From Apostichopus japonicus (Eukaryota > Echinodermata > Holothuroidea > Aspidochirotida > Stichopodidae): DNA of 64,000 bases. How positions within the stretch are numbered: position 1 is the stretch's first letter; each line of letters begins with the position of its first letter. The position numbers and the translations under genes are program-made. Below, piece by piece: positions 1-14,200 of the stretch. The stretch is from positions 6,923,001-6,987,000 of the forward strand of contig NC_092570.1 of NCBI RefSeq assembly GCF_037975245.1, given 5' to 3'. The notes below the pieces were generated by a model, which was not told the origin of the DNA, made no database searches, and saw nothing but the letters and a program-made list of their open reading frames with translations.

Positions 1-3000
1 TGAATGTCTCTTCGAGGTAGCGTCTTGCAAAGATGAAACTTTAACATCTACACCTGGTGAATGTCCTGCTGGTAAGTATCTGTACCGGATTTTATCAATA
101 TAAAGAGTAGGTTATTCTCGGTAAGTTCAAGGATCCATTCTGTTTCATGGGGGTTTTTTCCTGGCAGTGGTTTAAATTCACTTGAGGGTAACAATTTTAA
201 ATCCTTGTAAATAAAGTAACTGGGAAAGTACAGCTTGGTTGAACTTCAAAGCTGATATGTAGATGGACTGCTTGTAAGGTTCATGAACATTATGTAAATA
301 GAGGTCAAAGGTAGGATCCTACTTTTGGTCATAGTTATAAGAATTTGATGAAATATTTTGTGTACAAATTTAACCAAGAATAAATGGGAGAGTACAATAT
401 AATGATTTGATGAAATATTTTGTGCTCAAGTCAGTTTTCAAGATTATAGAAACCATGACTAGGAATTGATTGATTAATTAATAAATTAATCGAACGGTAC
501 ATTCCAGTCAATTCTGCCATTTACATTCCAGTCCGTCATTAACATATTTAGAAGAAACGAAGAGATAAGACAATAAGAAGAGACAAAACAAAAGACAGAG
601 AGAGAAAAGACAAAAGAAAGCAGCCTACAAACTATACAAATTTATTAGTTAAGTAGTTTGTTTTTAAGTTTTTCTTGAAGGAAGATTAAGAATTACAGCT
701 CTGAGTGTGACTAGGAAGAGATGACCACTTTAAGATGGTTTTGAAGTTTTTCCCTGATAGTTGTTAATACACAACATAAAGTCAAAGATATGTTTAAATG
801 AGCTTAATATCCGAGCTCGTTTTGTTCTTAAAATAATTATTTAATCCCGTAAAAATCTGTATATGTTGTTTCCATTTGTTTATAGAAGAAGTATCATGTG
901 ATAAGCCATGTCCAAAGATTTTTGATCCCATCTGCGGCTCTGATGGAGTCACTTATGCAAATGAATGTCTCTTCGAGGTAGCGTCTTGCAAAGATGAAAC
1001 TTTAACATCTACACCTGGTGAATGTCCTGCTGGTAAGTATCTGTACCGGATTTTATCAATATAAAGAGTAGGTTATTCTCGGTAAGTTCAAGGATCCATT
1101 CTGTTTCATGGGGGTTTTTCCTGGCAGTGGTTTAAATTCACTTGAGGGTAACAATTTTAAATCCTTGTAAATAAAGTAACTGGGAAAGTACAGCTTGGTT
1201 GAACTTCAAAGCTGATATGTAGATGGACTGCTTGTAAGGTTCATGAACATTATGTAAATAGAGGTCAAAGGTAGGATCCTACTTTTGGTCATAGTTATAA
1301 GAATTTGATGAAATATTTTGTGTACAAATTTAACCAAGAATAAATGGGAGAGTACAATATAATGATTTGATGAAATATTTTGTGCTCAAGTCAGTTTTCA
1401 AGATTATAGAAACCATGACTAGGAATTGATTGATTAATTAATAAATTAATCGAACGGTACATTCCAGTCAATTCTGCCATTTACATTCCAGTCCGTCATT
1501 AACATATTTAGAAGAAACGAACAGATAAGACAATAAGAAGAGACAAAACAAAAGACAGAGAGAGAAAAGACAAAAGAAAGCAGTCTACAAACTATACAAA
1601 TTTATTAGTTAAGTAGTTTGTTTTTAAGTTTTTCTTGAAGGAAGATTAAAAATTACAGCTCTGAGTGTGACTAGGAAGAGATGACCACTTTAAGATGGTT
1701 TTGAAGTTTTTCCCTGATAGTTGTTAATACACAACATAAAGTCAAAGATATGTTTAAATGAGCTTAATATCCGAGCTCGTTTTGTTCTTAAAATAATTAT
1801 TTAATCCCGTAAAAATCTGTATATGTTGTTTCCATTTGTTTATAGAAGAAGTATCATGTGATAAGCCATGTCCAAAGATTTTTGATCCCATCTGCGGCTC
1901 TGATGGAGTCACTTATGCAAATGAATGTCTCTTCGAGGTAGCGTCTTGCAAAGATGAAACTTTAACATCTACACCTGGTGAATGTCCTGCTGGTAAGTAT
2001 GTGTACCGGATTTTATCAATATAAAGAGTAGGTTATTCTCGGTAAGTTCAAGGATCCATTCTGTTTCATGGGGGTTTTTTCCTGGCAGTGGTTTAAATTC
2101 ACTTGAGGGTAACAATTTTAAATCCTTGTAAATAAAGTAACTGGGAAAGTACAGCTTGGTTGAACTTCAAAGCTGATATGTAGATGGACTGCTTGTAAGG
2201 TTCATGAACATTATGTAAATAGAGGTCAAAGGTAGGATCCTACTTTTGGTCATAGTTATAAGAATTTGATGAAATATTTTGTGTACAAATTTAACCAAGA
2301 ATAAATGGGAGAGTACAATATAATGATTTGATGAAATATTTTGTGCTCAAGTCAGTTTTCAAGATTATAGAAACCATGACTAGGAATTGATTGATTAATT
2401 AATAAATTAATCGAACGGTACATTCCAGTCAATTCTGCCATTTACATTCCAGTCCGTCATTAACATATTTAGAAGAAACGAACAGATAAGACAATAAGAA
2501 GAGACAAAACAAAAGACAGAGAGAGAAAAGACAAAAGAAAGCAGCCTACAAACTATACAAATTTATTAGTTAAGTAGTTTGTTTTTAAGTTTTTCTTGAA
2601 GGAAGATTAAGAATTACAGCTCTGAGTGTGACTAGGAAGAGATGACCACTTTAAGATGGTTTTGAAGTTTTTCCCTGATAGTTGTTAATACACAACATAA
2701 AGTCAAAGATATGTTTAAATGAGCTTAATATCCGAGCTCGTTTTGTTCTTAAAATAATTATTTAATCCCGTAAAAATCTGTATATGTTGTTTCCATTTGT
2801 TTATAGAAGAAGTATCATGTGATAAGCCATGTCCAAAGATTTTTGATCCCATCTGCGGCTCTGATGGAGTGACTTATGCAAATGAATGTCTCTTCGAGGT
2901 AGCGTCTTGCAAAGATGAAACTTTAACATCTACACCTGGTGAATGTCCTGCTGGTAAGTATCTGTACCGGATTTTATCAATATAAAGAGTAGGTTATTCT

Positions 3001-6000
3001 CGGTAAGTTCAAGGATCCATTCTGTTTCATGGGGGTTTTTTCCTGGCAGTGGTTTAAATTCACTTGAGGGTAACAATTTTAAATCCTTGTAAATAAAGTA
3101 ACTGGGAAAGTACAGCTTGGTTGAACTTCAAAGCTGATATGTAGATGGACTGCTTGTAAGGTTCATGAACATTATGTAAATAGAGGTCAAAGGTAGGATC
3201 CTACTTTTGGTCATAGTTATAAGAATTTGATGAAATATTTTGTGTACAAATTTAACCAAGAATAAATGGGAGAGTACAATATAATGATTTGATGAAATAT
3301 TTTGTGCTCAAGTCAGTTTTCAAGATTATAGAAACCATGACTAGGAATTGATTGATTAATTAATAAATTAATCGAACGGTACATTCCAGTCAATTCTGCC
3401 ATTTACATTCCAGTCCGTCATTAACATATTTAGAAGAAACGAAGAGATAAGACAATAAGAAGAGACAAAACAAAAGACAGAGAGAGAAAAGACAAAAGAA
3501 AGCAGTCTACAAACTATACAAATTTATTAGTTAAGTAGTTTGTTTTTAAGTTTTTCTTGAAGGAAGATTAAAAATTACAGCTCTGAGTGTGACTAGGAAG
3601 AGATGACCACTTTAAGATGGTTTTGAAGTTTTTCCCTGATAGTTGTTAATACACAACATAAAGTCAAAGATATGTTTAAATGAGCTTAATATCCGAGCTC
3701 GTTTTGTTCTTAAAATAATTATTTAATCCCGTAAAAATCTGTATATGTTGTTTCCATTTGTTTATAGAAGAAGTATCATGTGATAAGCCATGTCCAAAGA
3801 TTTTTGATCCCATCTGCGGCTCTGATGGAGTGACTTATGCAAATGAATGTCTCTTCGAGGTAGCGTCTTGCAAAGATGAAACTTTAACATCTACACCTGG
3901 TGAATGTCCTGCTGGTAAGTATCTGTACCGGATTTTATCAATATAAAGAGTAGGTTATTCTCGGTAAGTTCAAGGATCCATTCTGTTTCATGGGGGTTTT
4001 TTCCTGGCAGTGGTTTAAATTCACTTGAGGGTAACAATTTTAAATCCTTGTAAATAAAGTAACTGGGAAAGTACAGCTTGGTTGAACTTCAAAGCTGATA
4101 TGTAGATGGACTGCTTGTAAGGTTCATGAACATTATGTAAATAGAGGTCAAAGGTAGGATCCTACTTTTGGTCATAGTTATAAGAATTTGATGAAATATT
4201 TTGTGTACAAATTTAACCAAGAATAAATGGGAGAGTACAATATAATGATTTGATGAAATATTTTGTGCTCAAGTCAGTTTTCAAGATTATAGAAACCATG
4301 ACTAGGAATTGATTGATTAATTAATAAATTAATCGAACGGTACATTCCAGTCAATTCTGCCATTTACATTCCAGTCCGTCATTAACATATTTAGAAGAAA
4401 CGAACAGATAAGACAATAAGAAGAGACAAAACAAAAGACAGAGAGAGAAAAGACAAAAGAAAGCAGCCTACAAACTATACAAATTTATTAGTTAAGTAGT
4501 TTGTTTTTAAGTTTTTCTTGAAGGAAGATTAAAAATTACAGCTCTGAGTGTGACTAGGAAGAGATGACCACTTTAAGATGGTTTTGAAGTTTTTCCCTGA
4601 TAGTTGTTAATACACAACATAAAGTCAAAGATATGTTTAAATGAGCTTAATATCCGAGCTCGTTTTGTTCTTAAAATAATTATTTAATCCCGTAAAAATC
4701 TGTATATGTTGTTTCCATTTGTTTATAGAAGAAGTATCATGTGATAAGCCATGTCCAAAGATTTTTGATCCCATCTGCGGCTCTGATGGAGTGACTTATG
4801 CAAATGAATGTCTCTTCGAGGTAGCGTCTTGCAAAGATGAAACTTTAACATCTACACCTGGTGAATGTCCTGCTGGTAAGTATCTGTACCGGATTTTATC
4901 AATATAAAGAGTAGGTTATTCTCGGTAAGTTCAAGGATCCATTCTGTTTCATGGGGGTTTTTTCCTGGCAGTGGTTTAAATTCACTTGAGGGTAACAATT
5001 TTAAATCCTTGTAAATAAAGTAACTGGGAAAGTACAGCTTGGTTGAACTTCAAAGCTGATATGTAGATGGACTGCTTGTAAGGTTCATGAACATTATGTA
5101 AATAGAGGTCAAAGGTAGGATCCTACTTTTGGTCATAGTTATAAGAATTTGATGAAATATTTTGTGTACAAATTTAACCAAGAATAAATGGGAGAGTACA
5201 ATATAATGATTTGATGAAATATTTTGTGCTCAAGTCAGTTTTCAAGATTATAGAAACCATGACTAGGAATTGATTGATTAATTAATAAATTAATCGAACG
5301 GTACATTCCAGTCAATTCTGCCATTTACATTCCAGTCCGTCATTAACATATTTAGAAGAAACGAAGAGATAAGACAATAAGAAGAGACAAAACAAAAGAC
5401 AGAGAGAGAAAAGACAAAAGAAAGCAGCCTACAAACTATACAAATTTATTAGTTAAGTAGTTTGTTTTTAAGTTTTTCTTGAAGGAAGATTAAGAATTAC
5501 AGCTCTGAGTGTGACTAGGAAGAGATGACCACTTTAAGATGGTTTTGAAGTTTTTCCCTGATAGTTGTTAATACACAACATAAAGTCAAAGATATGTTTA
5601 AATGAGCTTAATATCCGAGCTCGTTTTGTTCTTAAAATAATTATTTAATCCCGTAAAAATCTGTATATGTTGTTTCCATTTGTTTATAGAAGAAGTATCA
5701 TGTGATAAGCCATGTCCAAAGATTTTTGATCCCATCTGCGGCTCTGATGGAGTGACTTATGCAAATGAATGTCTCTTCGAGGTAGCGTCTTGCAAAGATG
5801 AAACTTTAACATCTACACCTGGTGAATGTCCTGCTGGTAAGTATCTGTACCGGATTTTATCAATATAAAGAGTAGGTTATTCTCGATAGTTCAAGGATCC
5901 ATTCTGATTCATGGGGTTTTTTTCCTGGCAGTGGTTTAAATTCACTTGAGGGTAACAATTTTAAATCCTTGTAAATAAAGTAACTGGGAAAGTACAGCTT

Positions 6001-7756
6001 GGTTGAACTTCAAAGCTGATATGTAGATGGACTGCTTGTAAGGTTCATGAACATTATGTAAATAGAGGTCAAAGGTAGGATCCTACTTTTGGTCATAGTT
6101 ATAAGAATTTGATGAAATATTTTGTGTACAAATTTAACCAAGAATAAATGGGAGAGTACAATATAATGATTTGATGAAATATTTTGTGCTCAAGTCAGTT
6201 TTCAAGATTATAGAAACCATGACTAGGAATTGATTGATTAATTAATAAATTAATCGAACGGTACATTCCAGTCAATTCTGCCATTTACATTCCAGTCCGT
6301 CATTAACATATTTAGAAGAAACGAACAGATAAGACAATAAGAAGAGACAAAACAAAAGACAGAGAGAGAAAAGACAAAAGAAAGCAGCCTACAAACTATA
6401 CAAATTTATTAGTTAAGTAGTTTGTTTTTAAGTTTTTCTTGAAGGAAGATTAAGAATTACAGCTCTGAGTGTGACTAGGAAGAGATGACCACTTTAAGAT
6501 GGTTTTGAAGTTTTTCCCTGATAGTTGTTAATACACAACATAAAGTCAAAGATATGTTTAAATGAGCTTAATATCCGAGCTCGTTTTGTTCTTAAAATAA
6601 TTATTTAATCCCGTAAAAATCTGTATATGTTGTTTCCATTTGTTTATAGAAGAAGTATCATGTGATAAGCCATGTCCAAAGATTTTTGATCCCATCTGCG
6701 GCTCTGATGGAGTCACTTATGCAAATGAATGTCTCTTCGAGGTAGCGTCTTGCAAAGATGAAACTTTAACATCTACACCTGGTGAATGTCCTGCTGGTAA
6801 GTATCTGTACCGGATTTTATCAATATAAAGAGTAGGTTATTCTCGATAGTTCAAGGATCCATTCTGATTCATGGGGTTTTTTTCCTGGCAGTGGTTTAAA
6901 TTCACTTGAGGGTAACAATTTTAAATCCTTGTAAATAAAGTAACTGGGAAAGTACAGCTTGGTTGAACTTCAAAGCTGATATGTAGATGGACTGCTTGTA
7001 AGGTTCATGAACATTATGTAAATAGAGGTCAAAGGTAGGATCCTACTTTTGGTCATAGTTATAAGAATTTGATGAAATATTTTGTGTACAAATTTAACCA
7101 AGAATAAATGGGAGAGTACAATATAATGATTTGATGAAATATTTTGTGCTCAAGTCAGTTTTCAAGATTATAGAAACCATGACTAGGAATTGATTGATTA
7201 ATTAATAAATTAATCGAACGGTACATTCCAGTCAATTCTGCCATTTACATTCCAGTCCGTCATTAACATATTTAGAAGAAACGAACAGATAAGACAATAA
7301 GAAGAGACAAAACAAAAGACAGAGAGAGAAAAGACAAAAGAAAGCAGCCTACAAACTATACAAATTTATTAGTTAAGTAGTTTGTTTATAAGTTTTTCTT
7401 GAAGGAAGATTAAGAATTACAGCTCTGAGTGTGACTAGGAAGAGATGACCACTTTAAGATGGTTTTGAAGTTTTTCCCTGATAGTTGTTAATACACAACA
7501 TAAAGTCAAAGATATGTTTAAATGAGCTTAATATCCGAGCTCGTTTTGTTCTTAAAATAATTATTTAATCCCGTAAAAATCTGTATATGTTGTTTCCATT
7601 TGTTTATAGAAGAAGTATCATGTGATAAGCCATGTCCAAAGATTTTTGATCCCATCTGCGGCTCTGATGGAGTGACTTATGCAAATGAATGTCTCTTCGA
7701 GGTAGCGTCTTGCAAAGATGAAACTTTAACATCTACACCTGGTGAATGTCCTGCTG
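1..7756 (+). CDS. Kazal serine-protease-inhibitor exons, nine copies (first partial)
   Basis: Exons are 1-71 (partial), 886-1032, 1846-1992, 2807-2953, 3768-3914, 4729-4875, 5690-5836, 6650-6796 and 7610-7756. Each full exon is 147 bp, flanked by phase-1 introns, and encodes 49 residues with six cysteines spaced C-x3-C-x7-C-x10-C-x6-C-x11-C, including the Kazal hallmark [12 protein letters not shown]. All complete copies encode the same peptide; the only exon difference I see is a silent GTC/GTG in the valine codon. The residue two after the second cysteine (the Kazal P1 site) is lysine in every complete copy, which in this family usually means trypsin-like protease targets. Symmetric 1-1 exons can be added or lost without breaking the frame. 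Short open frames that start with TTG inside the intron upstream of each exon are not separate genes. Confidence 0.93.
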
Positions 7757-8210
7757 GTAAGTATCTGTACCGGATTTTATCAATATAAAGAGTAGGTTAT
7801 TCTCGATAGTTCAAGGATCCATTCTGATTCATGGGGGTTTTTTCCTGGCAGTGGTTTAAATTCACTTGAGGGTAACAATTTTAAATCCTTGTAAATAAAG
7901 TAACTGGGAAAGTACAGCTTGGTTGAACTTCAAAGCTGATATGTAGATGGACTGCTTGTAAGGTTCATGAACATTATGTAAATAGAGGTCAAAGGTAGGA
8001 TCCTACTTTTGGTCATAGTTATAAGAATTTGATATAAATATTTTGTGTACAAATTTAACCAAGAATAAATGGGAGAGTACAATATAATGAATTGATGAAA
8101 TATTTTGTGCTCAAGTCAGTTTCCAAGATTATAGAAACTATGACTAGGAATTGACTGATTGATTAATTGATTTTTTAATTAATAAATGAATTGAATGGTA
8201 CATTCCAGTC
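1..8210 (+). repeat. 961-bp tandem array carrying the Kazal exons
   Basis: The unit is 960-961 bp (one 147-bp exon plus about 814 bp of intron) and is repeated eight times with a ninth tail that stops matching near 8210. Introns are almost as identical as exons. A few diagnostic sites vary: G/C in acgaa(g/c)agata, C/T in gcag(c/t)ctac, A/G in gatta(a/g)aatt, and ctcggtaag versus ctcgatag after the exon. The last variant splits copies 1-6 from 7-9, while the other sites are mixed in mosaic order. The final tail (8030-8210) has more changes than inner copies, as expected for an array edge outside concerted exchange. Confidence 0.95.
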
Positions 8211-11200
8211 CACTTTGAAAGCTAGATGAGATTTTAATGCGATACTGTGGTAAAAGTTAAATTTTTGACAATTTAATATGGTCTCATCATTTTTGCAAAT
8301 ACAACAGTTTGTCCTGAAAATTATTGTGCAAATGGAGCGACATGTCGTGGTGATTCAGAGAGTTATACCTGTGAATGTCCTCCAGGATTTAAAGGCGAAA
8401 ACTGTGAAACACGTAAGATGTTTATTTATAATTACTGTTAATATTTTATGGGATGACTGTTTTCAAAATAGTCTGCAGATGAAGTTAGAGGACACATTTA
8501 GGCCTACCGACCAACATACAATTACCTAAACACAGGCTCATTTGATAAGCAAATTTGTTAACAGTATCTCTTTTGACTCTTTGACAAACCAAATGAGCAG
8601 TTTGCTTCAGAGAAATGCATGACTCTGAATTGGATGAGATTAAATTATGAGCATGTAATTTTTTGTCTTGTTTTTTGGTCCAGAGATTAATTGTATTTCA
8701 ATGTGATTCTCCTCTTTAGTATTTTAGCCCAAAGTTTAGTTCGCTATAAAAAATGCAGGCCTACCGACCAACATACAATTACCTAAACACAGGCTCTTTG
8801 CCGTTGATAAACAAATTTGTTAACAGTATCTCTTTTGACTCTTTGACAATTCAAAATGAACAGTTTGCTTCAGAGAAATGCATGACTCTGAATTGGATGA
8901 GATTTAATTATGTGCATGTATTTTGTTTTTTTTTTTGTTTGTTTTTTTGGTAAGTCGAGAGATCAATTGTATGTCAATGTGATTCTCCCCTTTCGTATTC
9001 TAGCCCAAAGTTTAGCTCGCTATAAAAAATGCTAGAAGTTTTCAAAATTGCTTTGCTAGTGTTTCGGATCCTCCAAATAAGTTGTAGTCCATTCAGGATC
9101 AGTTTTAAAATAGAACATTTGAAATATCTCATTGTAGGAAATTAAATTTAATACATATTGTTTCTTGGGAGTTGAGGGGGGGGGGGTGGGGGATATAATG
9201 AGGACATTTAATAAATCCAAAACATGGAAACTGTTAAAAGTATGCCCCAAAATTTCACATCGCAAAAGCATGTGTTGATAAATTGGTTGCTTGGTAGAAC
9301 ACCAAGCATGATTGTGTCAAGTCAAAGGTGAAAGAGTTGTTTCATCAGAAGGAGTTAATGGAATAATCTGCTTTGATTTTTTTTCTTTTCTTGTTGGAGA
9401 GAAAATAACTTCTGCTTTCGTTGGTTTCCTTGATCAGTACTTATTATATCTCTCTTTCTCTTCTCTCTGTCAAATATTTTACAGCTCTCCAATGTCAGTG
9501 TAACTTGTGGGTGGAGCCTCACCACTTGACCTTTGACGGACAAGAGTTCACATTTCAGGGAGAATGTGAATACGTCTTAGCACAGCACACAGTCCAGCAG
9601 GCTGCAGATTCAGGCCTGCCTGCTTTCAATTTGATTGGACGTTATCACAAGGAGCGACCCGACGACAAGATAAGTCTGTTGAATTACATCAGATTAGAAA
9701 TGAGTGGGAAAGACTTCAAAATGCATAACCAGATTTTGTACGTCGACGGAGAACAGGTCGCCACTCCTTACATGGGCGAAGACATTTCTATTAATCTCTT
9801 GCCTGATGGTGCCTTTGTAAGTGTTGTGTTGTCATTTTTACGGGAAGATGAAGTGGGGGGAGTGGGGAGTAAAGAGTCACATTTTAATGCTAGAGAATGA
9901 TACAAAATCAGTGGCGTAGCCAGAGGTTTTGGCGCCTGGGTGCAACAGTAGAAAATTGCGCCCCCCCCCCCCCCCAATTATAATTATAATATTGTGAAAG
10001 AGAAAATGGTCAAAATGGACTGAAAAGAAATCACAATCTATAAATTTGTCAATGAAAACAACTACATTCAGATTCTTATAAGTAACTGGAAAATATTCAT
10101 GCCTTGACGACATACATCAATTTCGCCATGTTTTCAAAAATTCTAAATAAAATTTTTACTCTCATTCTCCCATTTCATCGCCCCCCCCCCAAACTTGACC
10201 CCCCTAGCTTCGCCACTGTACAAAATTATACTAGTCGAATGCAGTGAATGGTGGCATTGTTCAATTAATCCCTCAATATGACAATATTTTGGTTTTTACA
10301 GGTTCTCACAAAAACTGAAAAATTTTGGAAAAATGTTTAGAGTAATAATTTAAAACCAGAAACTGTACAGTGGGTCTGCGTTTAACATATTTAGAAATCT
10401 ATTTATTTTTTGAGCTCCTAGAATTCTTTTATAAAGATTTGTTTTATTTGGGGATAGAAGGTGGGGTGCTAGGGGAGGGCTGTTGTGGTTAGAAGTGGAA
10501 ATTTGTGGTGAAACCTGAAACCCACAAAAAGAATTGTGATTTAGGTGTAGATGAGACGGGTAATGGAAGTGTGAACCTAAGAACTTTACCTGTGTAGATT
10601 TCGAAGTGGACATGAAAATTACATGAATGGTTTTTTTTTTATGTGAAGTTTCATCCAGTTCAGAAGGAATGTTTTTTGCTTCAAATAGAAAGTTGTCTAT
10701 ATAGCTTTTGTTCTATGCAGTTCTGAATTCATCCTAATGGTAATTTGATACCTTAAAATCAAAGGAACTGATGTACCTTTTACCAGTAATTAAGGAATTA
10801 GAGTGATTAGTATATTAAAACTGGGGCAGAAGTCATTCTTGTTACTGACCGGTAAGGCTTTAAATTACCAGCTTAATGGTACTTTGTTAGTTGAGAAGAT
10901 ATTTTGGTTCACACAGAGCATTTCTAAGTACTCAACTGTGATGTAAAAAGGCAAAAATTTGCTTTGAAAATCAAGTTACAGAAAAATACTTCTTTGATTT
11001 GGACATAGAATTGTGTGACCCTTTTTTTACATGTGTGACCATTTATTGATTGTAAGGTACTTAACATGCATTAATGATTCACTTTAATTAGAGTAAACGA
11101 TTTTCATTTCTGTTCTTTTAGATACTTGTCACAAGCTTTGGCTTGATGGTAAATTTCAAAGACACGACGGCTACTATAAACCTCAGCGCCACCTACAGCC

Positions 11201-14200
11201 AGAACGTGGACGGCCTGTGTGGCAACTGTGATGGAGTCAGTAAAAACGACTGCGAAGGAACTGTACGTGACGTGTATCTCTTAATTACTAACTTTTGTTA
11301 CTATTTCTCTTACTTGTGATATTTCACAAAGACATCATAAATATTCAACGCATCACTCTGGATCTGAACCCCTGTTTCAGTTTGATCTGTCAAATGGAAT
11401 TACTCACAAGCAATAGTTTGCCCTCATGAACACAGAAGAGGACGGAGTTATTAACCGAGTGTCTATTAATGTGTGTTAAATTTAATAATCAATACTTTCT
11501 TTTCTGTGCTCACTTACTAATGTGATTCATTTTCTGTGTTGTTAACAGCGTTTTGGATAGGGATGGGGCGGGGAGTCATTTCTCATCTACCCCTATAAAC
11601 TATGTGAAAGTGGATAAAGCTCTCATTTTGTTTCTTCTAAACAGTAGTTAGACGGTATGCTCAATTGTTGTATTATTTGAAGAATCAGTTTGAGGGTATG
11701 GCATACATCTGAAGAACATACCACCAACAGGGAACAACCCCCCTTCCCCCGTCCCATGTATTTACAAATAGTTGATCACCTGTCAAATTTTTCTCTTCTG
11801 AGAATCAATAGATGGTATGGAGTATTGCCAAACAGGGAGCACATGCTCTTGCCCATAATCCCAAACAGGGAGCACATGCTCTTGCCCATAATCCCAAACA
11901 GGGAACACATGCTCTCGCCCATAATCCCAAACAGGAAACACATGCTCTCGCCTTTAATCCCAAACAGGAAACACTTGCTCTTGCCCATAATCCCAAACAG
12001 GGAACACTTGCTCTTGCCCATAATCCCCACCCCTTCTTTCTCAATATGTTTGTCAACAGTATCATATCACTAGTGTATTTATCTGCTCCTACAGGATGCT
12101 AAAGTCATCAGTGCATGTGCAAAGGAATGGGCTGCTCTTGATGAGTGTGCAACCCCAAAACCCTTCGACGCTTGTCTGGAGAACAAGGATAAGCGTGAGG
12201 AAGCCGAGAGATTGTGTGGAGAACTTTATGGAACTGAGGGTAATTTGGAGAAAAAAGAAAATTAATAAAACTTTCAATTTACCTAATAAGCTATTCATTT
12301 GATTCTCACAAGTTATCCACGGGGGAGGGGGATTCAGTTGCAAACCCAATGGGCTGGAATGAATCCAAAATACTTGCAAACTTGCGTCATTGTTTGAAGA
12401 GAATCTTATTTTCAAATGAAATTTTCATTATTACTCTACAATGTAGTATGTCATGATATGAAAATGTCTTAACATTCAAAGGTAAACAATGTTTCAACTT
12501 TGACTGGTGGAATTTGAATAAAATGAGTTGTCTTCATTTGAAATCTTCCAGAAAGCTCACAAATCAGTTTTAGAGGGATTAAGGTTATAGACTCCACAGT
12601 CCTTAGCTTAATCATCCTTAGCTTTATACACCCCACCCCCTCCTTTTTTTTTTAAAATGATTCCATTTTCAAATGACATTTTTTTCATCATTTTTAAGTG
12701 GATAGTATTTGTATAGATTTATATTGACTTTTTGGTGATTTTTCCATCATTTTATCTACAAAAGGGCCTTTTGCAGCTTGCAGCGGTAAAGTCGACTTGG
12801 AAAAACTCAAGAAGACCTGCGAATTTGACTTGTGTGCCACCCTTCCAGATCAGTCACTTCTGTGCTCAAACCTGGCGGTCTTAAACACTGTTTGTCGAGA
12901 AGCTGGTATCAACATAGGTGACTGGAGAAAGGAAGTCCCAGAATGTCGTAAGTACAGACATGTTCATGCAATTTTCCACGGCGGCAGGTTTGAGCCGTTC
13001 CAATGTCAAAGGTCAAACAAAATCATGAGTGTAGGAAAGTCCTACAGTAGTTGTGAAAACTTATAAATACAAGAAATAAGTGAACTAAGAAAAACTGAAT
13101 GGGAAATCAGAAGCGATGGAAAAGAAACAAACAAATTTTTTTTTTACTAGAACAGGATTTGACCTCAAAGAATCAAAAACAGAGAGATAGCTGCTTGAGA
13201 ACTTAACATTCCCGATAGGGCAACCCCAGCCCAAAATGCACCGCTAACCCCAACTACAACCCTAACCCAAAATGCACCCCTATCCCCAAATGCACCCCTA
13301 ACCCTTACCCAATCAATAATGATTCATTCCTTACCCAATCAGAAATGATTCATTCCTTATAAACAAGAGCAACTTCTAGGCAACTTCTTTTTTTTTCATA
13401 TGAAGAAATGACAATTATTTGTCATTGCAATTTGGTATAGTAAACCATCGTTATTACCCCTACATTGTAACACATTCAAGCTATGCTACCTTCAGAATTA
13501 CATTACTTTAGTCACATGTAGGTACTCAACTCAGTTCTCTTGGATACCCTTCTCTGCTGCTTTCTGACTGGGAACAAATAAACAGGCATGAGCTTTTTCC
13601 GCGAATTCGCGGAATATCGGTGATATCTTTTCTACCTTGGGGACAGAACTTTTATCCTAAGACACTGTAACCTATGCAAACTGGAGCCTATACCGCAATT
13701 TTTTGCAAAGTTCCGTGATTCTTTTTTTTAACCCAGGCTCATCCCTAAAATAAAGCTTGGTTATGATTCCCTAGTGATGCAATATGCAAAAGGTCCTGCA
13801 ACTTCTTAATGGCAATCCCAGGAAAAAAATTGTCTAACTTGGGATTGTCACCAACTGACAATGGACTGTTTGATTGTTAGAAGATAGATTTTGTAAACTC
13901 TGTCCACACTTACAGTATTTCAAATTCCATGAAACCAAATAATATTCTTGCTCTTTACATATTCCAAATTTTTGGGAAAACTGTGTATTTAATATTCATT
14001 ATCTATGTCACATGACTCTAGATACCTATGAGTTCATGACATCATGACAATGGTTAAGAAACAGGTCAAACAAACTCAACACATCATGTGGAGAATTGAA
14101 TCAAATTTTATTATTTGTCAATACGATTCTCTTGTGCAGCTTTTGATTGTCCTGCTGGTACAGTCTACAACCACTGCGGTTCTGGATGTCCGCCCACCTG

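Noticed and set aside
876-1064. 62-aa open frames at each Kazal repeat as separate small genes
   Set aside because: They begin with TTG inside the upstream intron and read past a clear splice donor; the flanking phase-1 splice sites show they are exons of one gene.
11776-12102. Repeat-protein frames on both strands
   Set aside because: Created by the 33-bp minisatellite in an intron; no splice or start support.
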